Source: JAABUE01 sp034431895 (GTDB lineage Bacteria; Chloroflexota; Anaerolineae; Anaerolineales; Villigracilaceae). From it: 6,655 nucleotides of DNA. Below the pieces are notes generated by a model. That model saw only the letters and a list, made by a program, of their open reading frames with translations, did not search any database and was not told the origin of the DNA. Location of the stretch: assembly GCA_034431895.1 (NCBI GenBank), contig DAOUCM010000350.1, positions 1 through 6,655 on the forward strand, given 5' to 3'. The position numbers and the translations under genes were made by a program. Shown in pieces: positions 1 through 5,472 of the stretch (position 1 is its first letter; every line of letters begins with the position of its first letter).

Positions 1-1
1 T

Positions 2-82
2 TGTCATTGCGAGGAGCGTTCTTTGCGACGAAGCAATCTCCTGGCAGACCGGGAGACTGCTTCGCTATCGCTCGCAGTGACA
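2..82 (+). repeat. Stem-forming intergenic repeat, copy 1
   Basis: The outer arms tgtcattgcgag (2-13) and ctcgcagtgaca (71-82) pair at 11 of 12 positions, the odd one being a T-G wobble. An inner pair, gaagcaatctcc (30-41) with gggagactgcttc (51-63), makes a second stem around a short loop. A diverged copy in the same orientation lies at 4874-4977. Repeats with a TCATTGCGAGGAGCG...GAAGCAATCTC core are known from many unrelated bacteria as dispersed non-coding palindromes. No open reading frame is supported here. Confidence 0.8.
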
Positions 83-135
83 AAAAACATAGCGTTTTTA
101 GAACAAATGTTTAATGTGACATTGTCAAGGTAGGC

Positions 136-182
136 AAGTAGACATGTAGACACGTAAAGACGCAATACGTAAATACGTAAAA
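136..182 (+). repeat. Degenerate octamer direct repeats before leuD
   Basis: Short units follow one another: aagtagac (136-143), atgtagac (144-151), acgtaaagac (152-161), acgtaaat (167-174) and acgtaaaa (175-182). They run straight into the leuD ribosome binding site. A similar array (units gactaaa, gactatta, gactatca, gactatg) precedes cimA, and both arrays contain taaagac. They could be regulator-binding half-sites or a dispersed low-complexity repeat; the sequence does not decide between these. Confidence 0.6.
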
Positions 183-194
183 AGGAAACCGGCC

Positions 195-803
195 ATGCCC
201 CAATTTACCACCCTCACTTCCCGCCTCGTCCCTTTGCCTGTGGACAACATTGATACCGACCAGATCATCCCGGCTCGTTACCTGAAGGCCACCGACAAGA
301 ACGGCATGGGCGAGGCGCTGTTTGCCGACTGGCGCTATCACCCCGACGGCAGCCCGCGGCCAGAATTCGTTCTTAACGATGCCCGCTATCGGGGCGCGCA
401 AATCCTCTTAGCCGGAGACAACTTCGGGTGCGGTTCGAGCCGCGAGCACGCACCCTGGGCGCTGACCGGTTACGGCTTCCGCGCCGTCGTCAGCACCTCC
501 TTTGCCGACATCTTCCGCAACAACGCCCTCAAGAATGGTTTGCTGCCGGTCATCGTGGACGCCCAAACGCACGCCTCTCTGTTTGCCCTGGCTGCAGAAA
601 CGCCCACAGCGGAGGTCACCATTGACCTGGCCTCTCGAACGCTCTCTTACCCCGATGGTCGAGCAACGTCGAGACCCGGCGGTTCTGTGACGTTTCCGAT
701 TGATCCTTTCAACAAAACTTGTTTGCTCAACGGCGTGGACGAACTGGGCTACCTGCTCGGCTTCGAGAAAGAAATCGCCGCTTACGAAACTGCACAACGA
801 TAA
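195..803 (+). CDS. leuD: 3-isopropylmalate dehydratase small subunit (LeuD)
   Basis: This is the small (swivel-domain) subunit of the cytoplasmic isopropylmalate isomerase, which works with the [4Fe-4S] subunit LeuC. It interconverts 2- and 3-isopropylmalate in leucine synthesis, and citramalate and beta-methylmalate in the citramalate route. The 202 residues match the usual length of bacterial LeuD. Hallmarks are NIDTDQIIPARYLK (residues 18-31), GDNFGCGSSREHAPWAL (74-90), ADIFRNNALKNGLLP (104-118) and DPFNKTCLLNGVDELGYLL (170-188). The ATG has a purine-rich site, AAAGGAAA, about 6 bases upstream. LeuC is not in the window; from usual gene order it probably lies just upstream. CimA follows after 124 bp on the same strand, so co-transcription is likely. 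Nothing is missing from the family motifs. Confidence 0.97.
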   Translation: MPQFTTLTSRLVPLPVDNIDTDQIIPARYLKATDKNGMGEALFADWRYHPDGSPRPEFVLNDARYRGAQILLAGDNFGCGSSREHAPWALTGYGFRAVVSTSFADIFRNNALKNGLLPVIVDAQTHASLFALAAETPTAEVTIDLASRTLSYPDGRATSRPGGSVTFPIDPFNKTCLLNGVDELGYLLGFEKEIAAYETAQR

Positions 804-817
804 GACTATCTTGTCTT

Positions 818-885
818 GCCGGCAGTGCAACTGCTGGCGGGCAGCACTACCCTGGGCAAATGCCAGGACAGGCAACTGCCGCCAG
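818..885 (+). promoter_or_regulatory. leuD-cimA spacer with mutually complementary segments
   Basis: gccggcag (818-825) can pair with ctgctggc (831-838) around a 5-base loop. The overlapping tggcgggcag (835-844) can instead pair with ctgccgcca (876-884), with one bulged G. A third stem, cctgg (851-855) with ccagg (863-867), lies between. The first two share bases, so they exclude one another, as in attenuators. However, no U-run follows and no leucine- or isoleucine-rich leader peptide is visible, so a static intercistronic repeat is equally possible. Confidence 0.35.
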
Positions 886-900
886 AACTGGAGACCATCC

Positions 901-930
901 GACTAAAGACTATTAGACTATCAGACTATG
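901..930 (+). repeat. Octamer direct repeats running into the cimA start codon
   Basis: Four tandem units, gactaaa, gactatta, gactatca and gactatg, occupy 901-930, and the cimA ATG (928-930) is formed by the last unit. The word agactat also occurs just past the leuD stop (803-809). No Shine-Dalgarno-like sequence is present in this interval. The array resembles the one before leuD. Confidence 0.6.
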
Positions 931-2481
931 GAATTACAAATCTACGACACCACCCTGCGCGACGGCACGCAATCCGAGGGCTTCACCCTTTCGAGCGTGG
1001 ACAAGATTCGCATTGCCAAACGTCTCGATGACCTGGGCGTAGCCTTCATCGAAGGCGGCTGGCCCGGCTCCAACCCCAAGGATGCCGAGTTCTTCGAGCG
1101 CGCTGGCGACATCGAATGGAAAACGGCCCAAATCGCCGCTTTTGGTTCCACTTGCCGCGCCAAAGGCGGCCCCGAAAACGACGCCAATATTCAGGCTTTG
1201 CTCGATTCTGGTGCGCCGGTTTGCACCGTGTTTGGCAAGACCTGGACGCTGCACGTGACCGAAGTGCTGCGCACCACGCTGGAAGACAACCTGCGCATCA
1301 TCGAGCAATCGGTGGCGTACCTGCGCGAGCAAGGCCGCCGCGTCATCTATGACGCCGAGCATTTCTTCGATGGCTATAAAGCCGATTCCGCTTATGCGCT
1401 GGAGACGCTGCGGGCGGCCATACGCGGCGGGGCCGAGACGGTGGTGTTGTGCGACACCAACGGCGGGACTTTGCCCTGGGAAGTGGAACGCATCATGCGG
1501 GACTTTCAGGCGGCCATCGCTCACCCGTTCGGAATCCACGCCCACAACGACTCTGAGTGCGCCGTCGTCAACTCGTTGATTGCCGTGCGCCAGGGGGCTA
1601 TTCAGGTGCAAGGCACCATCAACGGCGTCGGCGAACGCTGCGGAAACGCCAATCTCTGCTCCATCATCCCTGACCTGGAACTCAAGATGGGCTACAAGTG
1701 CCTGCCCGAAGGCCGTCTGGCGCGGCTGACGGATTTGTCCCATTTCGTGATGGAAGTTGCCAATGTGACGCCCGATGAGCATTTGCCTTATGTCGGCAAG
1801 TCGGCCTTTGCACACAAGGGCGGCGTGCATGTAGCCGCCATGCGGCGCTCGGCGCAGTCTTATCAGCATGTCGAGCCGGAAAAAGTGGGCAACAAGATGC
1901 GCGTGGTCGTTTCCGATTTGTCTGGACGCGGCAATCTGCTCAGCAAGGCCGAGGAACACGGCGTGGAAGTGGAAGGCGAGGAAGTCTTGCCAGTCTTGAA
2001 CGACATCAAGGAACTGGAAGCGCGCGGGTTTGCTTTCGAGGCCGCCGACGCCTCGGTTGCCATGATGCTCAAACGCCAGGAATACGGTTACAAGCCGCCT
2101 TTCGAGTTGGTGGATTATTTCGTCAACGTCGAACACCGCGACGGGCGCGGTACGTTTGCCGAAGCCACAGTCAAAATCAGGGTCAACGGCGAAATCCTGC
2201 ACACCGCTGCTGAGGGCAACGGCCCCGTCAATGCCCTCGACCTGGCCCTGCGCAAGGCTTTGCAGCCTATTTATCCCGCCATTGCTGCTTTCCATCTGGC
2301 CGATTACAAGGTCCGCATTCTGGACGGCGAGAACGGGACGAAGGCCATTACCCGCGTGTTGATTGATACGCAAAATGGCAGCAAACGCTGGAGCACGGTC
2401 GGCGCGAGCGGTAATATCATCGAGGCCAGTTGGCGGGCGTTGGCGGATTCGGTCGAGTATGGGTTGATGGTGGCGTATTGA
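928..2481 (+). CDS. cimA: (R)-citramalate synthase (CimA, LeuA-like)
   Basis: The enzyme condenses pyruvate with acetyl-CoA to (R)-citramalate, the first step of threonine-independent isoleucine synthesis. The 517-residue protein has a DRE-TIM metallolyase barrel followed by a LeuA-type C-terminal regulatory domain. Visible features are YDTTLRDGTQSEGF (6-19, with R11 and D12), IEGGWPGSNPKD (41-52), the metal-binding HxH in GIHAHND (H204, H206) and NGVGERCGNAN (232-242). The regulatory-domain signature EGNGPVNALDLALRKAL spans 429-445. The IEGGWPGSNP segment and overall length fit the long citramalate synthase family rather than 2-isopropylmalate or homocitrate synthase. The neighbours leuD and leuB catalyse the following steps. 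The C-terminal domain suggests allosteric end-product control, probably by isoleucine. The start lacks a recognisable ribosome binding site, but the N-terminus aligns naturally with the family. Confidence 0.93.
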   Translation: MELQIYDTTLRDGTQSEGFTLSSVDKIRIAKRLDDLGVAFIEGGWPGSNPKDAEFFERAGDIEWKTAQIAAFGSTCRAKGGPENDANIQALLDSGAPVCTVFGKTWTLHVTEVLRTTLEDNLRIIEQSVAYLREQGRRVIYDAEHFFDGYKADSAYALETLRAAIRGGAETVVLCDTNGGTLPWEVERIMRDFQAAIAHPFGIHAHNDSECAVVNSLIAVRQGAIQVQGTINGVGERCGNANLCSIIPDLELKMGYKCLPEGRLARLTDLSHFVMEVANVTPDEHLPYVGKSAFAHKGGVHVAAMRRSAQSYQHVEPEKVGNKMRVVVSDLSGRGNLLSKAEEHGVEVEGEEVLPVLNDIKELEARGFAFEAADASVAMMLKRQEYGYKPPFELVDYFVNVEHRDGRGTFAEATVKIRVNGEILHTAAEGNGPVNALDLALRKALQPIYPAIAAFHLADYKVRILDGENGTKAITRVLIDTQNGSKRWSTVGASGNIIEASWRALADSVEYGLMVAY

Positions 2482-2497
2482 TTTGCCCTCACCCCAA

Positions 2498-2520
2498 CCC
2501 CTCTTCCTCCGGGAGAGGGG
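2498..2520 (+). repeat. Intercistronic hairpin repeat (cimA-leuB)
   Basis: cccctcttcc (2498-2507) pairs with gggagagggg (2511-2520) over 10 positions, one of them a T-G wobble, around a 3-base loop. The left flank is ccctcacccc. This is the CCCTCACCCC-N-CCCTCTCCC...GGGAGAGGG style of dispersed bacterial palindrome. It lies between the cimA stop and the leuB ribosome binding site and is followed by purines rather than a T-run. It is therefore more likely a mobile palindrome or RNA-processing/stability hairpin than a terminator. Confidence 0.7.
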
Positions 2521-2536
2521 GGAAATTGGAGAATTC

Positions 2537-3631
2537 ATGAAAGCAAACATTGTGCTACTTCCCGGCGACGGGATTGGCCCGGAAGTCGTGGCCGAGGCCG
2601 TACGGGTTTTGGAAGCCGTAGCAAGCAAACACGGACACAGTTTTACCTTCGCCGAGCGGCTGGTGGGCGGTTGCTCCATCGAAAAATTCGGCGTCTCGCT
2701 CACCGACGAGACTTTGGCAGATTGCCAGGCTGCGGATGCGGTCTTACTCGGTGCGGTGGGCGGCCCCAAATGGGACGATCCCGCCGCCAAAGACCGTCCG
2801 GAGCGCGGCCTGCTGGCGCTGCGCAAGGGACTGGGTGTGTTCGCCAACCTGCGCCCGGTCAAGGTCCACCCGGCGCTGATGGAATGGTCGCCGCTCAAGC
2901 CAGAAAAGTTGCAAGGCGTGGACATCCTGGTGGTGCGCGAGTTGACCGGCGGTCTGTACTTTGGCTGGCCGAAAGGCCGCGACGTGAAGGATGGCCGCGA
3001 GCGGGCTGTGGATACGCTCGAATACTACGATTACGAAATTGAGCGCGTGCTGAAACTGGCTTTCAGTCTAGCCAAAGGACGCCGCAAGAAGGTGACTTCG
3101 GTGGACAAGGCCAATGTGCTCGAGTCGTCCCGCCTGTGGAGGCAGATGGCTGCAAAGGTGGGAGCAGAAAACCCCGAGGTGGAGTTGGAGCATGTGCTGG
3201 TAGATACGGCTGCCATGCGCCTTATCGCCAATCCTGCCAGGATGGATGTGGTGGTGACCGAGAACATGTTCGGCGATATTCTCACCGACGAGGCCTCCGT
3301 TTTGGCGGGCTCCATGGGGATGTTGCCGTCGGCCAGTTTAGGCCAGCCCCCCGGCGGGGAGGACAAAGGCCTGGGGAGGTCCCGCAGCGCGGGATTGTAT
3401 GAACCGATTCACGGCTCGGCCCCGGATATCGCCGGGCAGGGCGTCGCCAATCCGGTCGGCGCGATTCTTTCGTCCGCTTTGTTGTTGCGTTATTCGTTGG
3501 GGCTGGAAGCCGAGGCCGTGTCCATCGAGCAGGCGGTGGAACGCGCCATCAGCGAGGGCGCTCGCACGGCAGACGTTGGAGGCCGGTTGAATACCCGCCA
3601 GATGGCGGATGAAATCATTTCGAGATTGTGA
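2537..3631 (+). CDS. leuB: 3-isopropylmalate dehydrogenase (LeuB)
   Basis: This NAD-dependent decarboxylating dehydrogenase converts 3-isopropylmalate to 2-oxoisocaproate and, in the citramalate route, beta-methylmalate to 2-oxobutyrate. Family landmarks are LLPGDGIGPEV (7-17), substrate-binding R96, R106 and R134, catalytic Y141 and K191, and metal-binding D223, D247 and D251. The segment GLYEPIHGSAPDIAG (286-300) marks the coenzyme site. The 364 residues are slightly above the usual 350-360, because QPPGGEDKGLGRSRSA (270-285) sits between the conserved GMLPSASLG and GLYEP. That loop is about 12 residues longer than in the E. coli enzyme. The ATG is chosen because GGAG lies 5 bases upstream and the protein opens with the family's normal MKANIVLLPGDG. 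A longer TTG start at 2483 would translate the hairpin repeat. Confidence 0.97.
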   Translation: MKANIVLLPGDGIGPEVVAEAVRVLEAVASKHGHSFTFAERLVGGCSIEKFGVSLTDETLADCQAADAVLLGAVGGPKWDDPAAKDRPERGLLALRKGLGVFANLRPVKVHPALMEWSPLKPEKLQGVDILVVRELTGGLYFGWPKGRDVKDGRERAVDTLEYYDYEIERVLKLAFSLAKGRRKKVTSVDKANVLESSRLWRQMAAKVGAENPEVELEHVLVDTAAMRLIANPARMDVVVTENMFGDILTDEASVLAGSMGMLPSASLGQPPGGEDKGLGRSRSAGLYEPIHGSAPDIAGQGVANPVGAILSSALLLRYSLGLEAEAVSIEQAVERAISEGARTADVGGRLNTRQMADEIISRL

Positions 3632-3645
3632 AAGGAAACGTTCGT

Positions 3646-4617
3646 ATGGCAATGGAATCGAAGTATATCTGGATGGACGGGGAAATGGTGGCGTTCGAGA
3701 AGGCTACCATTCACTTCCTGACGCCTGCGCTGCATTACGGCGCAGCGGTGTTCGAAGGTATTCGCGCTTACGAGACCGACAAGGGAGCGGCGGTGTTTCG
3801 TTTGTACGATCACGCCAAACGCTTGCTCGATTCTGCGCGGGTGCTTGGCTTTCGCGAGTTGCCTTACTCGCTGGAGGAGGTGGCAGAGGCAATCAAGCAG
3901 GTGGTGAAGGCCAATGGGTTTGGCGATTGTTATATCCGCCCTTTGCTGTACCTTTCGGGCGGCGGCTGGAATTTGAACGTGGACGGCGGAAAGGCGTCGC
4001 TGGCCATCGCCGCCTGGGAATGGGGCAATTACCTGGGAGCGGAGGCGCTCAAAAAAGGCATCCGCGCCAATATCTCATCCTTCACCCGTCACCAGCCCAA
4101 TGTGATGATGACCAAGGCTAAAATCTCGGGCAACTACGCCAACAGCATCCTGGCAAAGACCGAGTCGGTGCGGTTGGGTTTCGACGAGGCCATTATGCTC
4201 AACCCGCAAGGCTTCGTGGCCGAGTGCACCGGCGAAAACATTTTCGTTGTTCACAAAGGGCGTATCTTGACGCCGCCGCTGGTAGACATTTTGGAAGGCA
4301 TTACGCGCGAGTCGCTCATCACGATTGCCAGGGACCTGGGGTATGAGGTGGTCGAGACGCCCATCTCGCGCGATCAATTATATATTGCCGACGAGGTCTT
4401 CGTGTGCGGCACGGCGGCCGAGGTGATTGGCTTGCGCGAGATTGATTTCCGCGTCATCGGCAACGGCGCTACCGGGCCGGTGACGAGCGCGATCCAGCAG
4501 GTCTTCCATGCGGCCATTCGCGGTCAGGACGCGCGGTATGCGGGCTGGCTGGCCTACGTGTCTGATAGTCGTGCGCCGGCGGCGCTGCTGCATACCGCCT
4601 CGGTGAGGGCAGCGTAG
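3646..4617 (+). CDS. ilvE: Branched-chain amino acid aminotransferase (IlvE)
   Basis: This fold-type IV PLP enzyme transfers an amino group from glutamate to the 2-oxo acids of isoleucine, leucine and valine, the last step of the pathway. With the ATG at 3646 it has 323 residues. HYGAAVFEGIRAY (30-42) is the family opening, K159 in AKISGNY is the expected Schiff-base lysine, and FVAECTGENIF (190-200) carries the conserved glutamate near the cofactor. GTAAEV (255-260) and ARYAGWLAYV (296-305) end the core. AAAGGAAA, 8 bases before the ATG, supports this start. A GTG at 3628 overlaps the leuB stop by four bases (GTGA) and is the alternative, adding six residues. About 18 residues follow the point where related proteins normally end. 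Close spacing to leuB indicates translational coupling in one operon. Confidence 0.96.
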   Translation: MAMESKYIWMDGEMVAFEKATIHFLTPALHYGAAVFEGIRAYETDKGAAVFRLYDHAKRLLDSARVLGFRELPYSLEEVAEAIKQVVKANGFGDCYIRPLLYLSGGGWNLNVDGGKASLAIAAWEWGNYLGAEALKKGIRANISSFTRHQPNVMMTKAKISGNYANSILAKTESVRLGFDEAIMLNPQGFVAECTGENIFVVHKGRILTPPLVDILEGITRESLITIARDLGYEVVETPISRDQLYIADEVFVCGTAAEVIGLREIDFRVIGNGATGPVTSAIQQVFHAAIRGQDARYAGWLAYVSDSRAPAALLHTASVRAA

Positions 4618-4683
4618 TTTTTGCATGTAAGGTAACTGCTTACCCGTTGATGACGAAGGGTTACTTTGCCGCTCGAAACGCCA

Positions 4684-4776
4684 AAATGATCCGCAGATCC
4701 CCAAAGGGGACGCTGTAACGAAGATTTCGCTGATTTTTCTCCACTCGGCGTTCTCTGCGACATCTGCGGATCATTT
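4684..4776. repeat. 93-bp palindromic element with perfect 15-bp ends
   Basis: aaatgatccgcagat (4684-4698) is exactly the reverse complement of atctgcggatcattt (4762-4776). The interior carries words typical of a widespread bacterial intergenic repeat: gctgatttttctcc, then ggcgttctctgcgac and atctgcggatcat. It encodes nothing visible. It looks like a non-autonomous, MITE-like palindrome, and in RNA it could act as a terminator or processing hairpin after ilvE. Confidence 0.75.
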
Positions 4777-4873
4777 CCGAAAGGCTATAATACTCATCTA
4801 CGACGCCGCCAACCGGTTGATTGCGGGGAGTGGAGAGTCATGGTTTTCTCAAGAATGCTTGACAAAATAGCCA

Positions 4874-4977
4874 TGTCGTTGCGAAGCGGCGGTTTGTGCC
4901 GCTGAAGCAATCTTCTCAAGGTCAGTTTTGTCCGTCAAACGGGAGACTGCTTCGCCAGAGAGCGGCTCGCAGCGACA
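4874..4977 (+). repeat. Stem-forming intergenic repeat, copy 2
   Basis: The outer arms tgtcgttgcga (4874-4884) and tcgcagcgaca (4967-4977) pair. The inner gaagcaatct (4904-4913) pairs with the gggagactgcttcgc block (4941-4955), as in the copy at 2-82. The local hairpin agcggc (4885-4890) with gccgct (4898-4903) is extra. The copy is 23 bases longer than the first, mostly in the central loop. At the fifth arm position both strands changed together (A-T to G-C), so pairing is preserved. Confidence 0.75.
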
Positions 4978-5040
4978 TTTTGAAAACAGTTGTGATTATA
5001 CATTTTCTTGAGAAAGCCACAAGGAAACAGGAGATTTTCA

Positions 5041-5069
5041 TTGCCGAGATATGGCATTGCTGTTATATT
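5041..5069 (+). promoter_or_regulatory. Predicted sigma-70-type promoter with extended -10
   Basis: TTGCCG (5041-5046, 4 of 6 to TTGACA) is followed after exactly 17 bp by TATATT (5064-5069, 5 of 6 to TATAAT). TG stands at 5061-5062 in the extended -10 position. Transcription would begin near 5076 and read through the 217-bp element and the switch-like leader into the gene at 5504, giving a 5' untranslated region of about 430 bases. The region is AT-rich, which raises the chance of a fortuitous match. Confidence 0.35.
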
Positions 5070-5111
5070 GGGGGATGTGCTGTTTTTTTCTTTTTGCAGT
5101 AGACTCGTAAC

Positions 5112-5328
5112 GCAGAATTATGGAGTTTAACAAAATTCGGTAACCTTCCTTGCGGCCCCAGCGGGGGGATCAATCCCCCGTCTCAGCGCATGAAAGTCGG
5201 CCGGAAGCCAACTTCAGGCGCCAGCAGCCAGGGGTAAACAGCGTATCACCAGGCTTTGCCTGGTCGAACCGACCAAAGGTCGGTGGTACAAGATTACGGC
5301 AATGATTTGTTAAACTTCATTATTCCGC
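5112..5328. repeat. 217-bp element with 23-bp imperfect inverted ends and four internal hairpins
   Basis: The left end 5112-5134 and right end 5306-5328 pair at 20 of 23 positions plus one G-T, including an uninterrupted 11-bp core, agtttaacaaa with tttgttaaact. After a small internal loop the closing stem resumes: 5138-5147 with 5290-5299, 8 of 10 paired. Four hairpins lie inside: 5164-5169/5174-5179 (loop tcaa), 5186-5201/5207-5221 (imperfect, 13 pairs), 5248-5254/5258-5264 (7 bp, loop ttt) and 5268-5274/5278-5284 (7 bp, loop aaa). No protein is encoded and no target-site duplication is evident. It may be a MITE-like element or a multibranched structured RNA; no known RNA family was recognised. 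Confidence 0.55.
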
Positions 5329-5397
5329 AATCTAACCGAAAAATGTAAACAAATTTTTGAGTTCCATGCAGATCATGGACACTAACATTAACGCCAG

Positions 5398-5472
5398 TCG
5401 GGATAATCGTCCCGAAGGCTTTTTAGGCAATTGTATGGGCAAAATCGAGCCTTCGGGACGGTTCGAAGGCTT
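5398..5472 (+). promoter_or_regulatory. Leader with three mutually exclusive stems before the membrane-protein gene
   Basis: cgaaggct occurs at 5413-5420 and 5464-5471, with its reverse complement agccttcg between them at 5448-5455. Three stems follow. A is tcggga (5398-5403) with tcccga (5410-5415). B is 5405-5420 with 5448-5463, 15 of 16 paired plus one wobble. C is agccttcg (5448-5455) with cgaaggct (5464-5471). B excludes A and C, while A and C can coexist. The gene's AGGAGG lies at 5494-5499, 22 bases after C. No T-run follows any stem, so control at translation or by RNA processing is more plausible than termination. A nested palindromic repeat is the alternative. Confidence 0.45.

Noticed and set aside
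83..99. aaaaac/gttttt hairpin as a terminator before leuD
   Set aside because: The stem is almost entirely A-T with one C-G pair, and nothing upstream in the window shows a gene ending there.
804..927. T-box or leucine leader-peptide attenuator before cimA
   Set aside because: No T-box consensus, no run of Leu or Ile codons in a short frame and no T-run after a stem.
2483..2536. Longer LeuB start at TTG 2483
   Set aside because: It would translate the hairpin repeat into 18 residues foreign to LeuB, while the ATG at 2537 has a good ribosome binding site and the family's normal N-terminus.
934..2925. 663-codon open frame on the minus strand across cimA and leuB
   Set aside because: It lies wholly antisense to two well-conserved enzymes, has no recognisable domain, and long antisense frames are expected in GC-rich codon-biased genes.
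3609..4121. 170-codon + strand frame overlapping the start of ilvE
   Set aside because: It is an out-of-frame shadow of ilvE with no family resemblance.
4859..4864. Perfect TTGACA as a -35 box
   Set aside because: The bases 16-18 bp downstream (around 4881-4888, GC-rich repeat arm) do not resemble a -10 box.
4896..5102. 68-codon + strand frame after the second repeat copy
   Set aside because: It begins inside repeat copy 2 at a TTG without a ribosome binding site and its composition is that of translated repeat and T-rich DNA.
5135..5305. CRISPR array or tRNA within the hairpin-rich interval
   Set aside because: The hairpins differ in sequence and spacing, so there is no repeat-spacer pattern, and no cloverleaf with T-loop consensus can be drawn.
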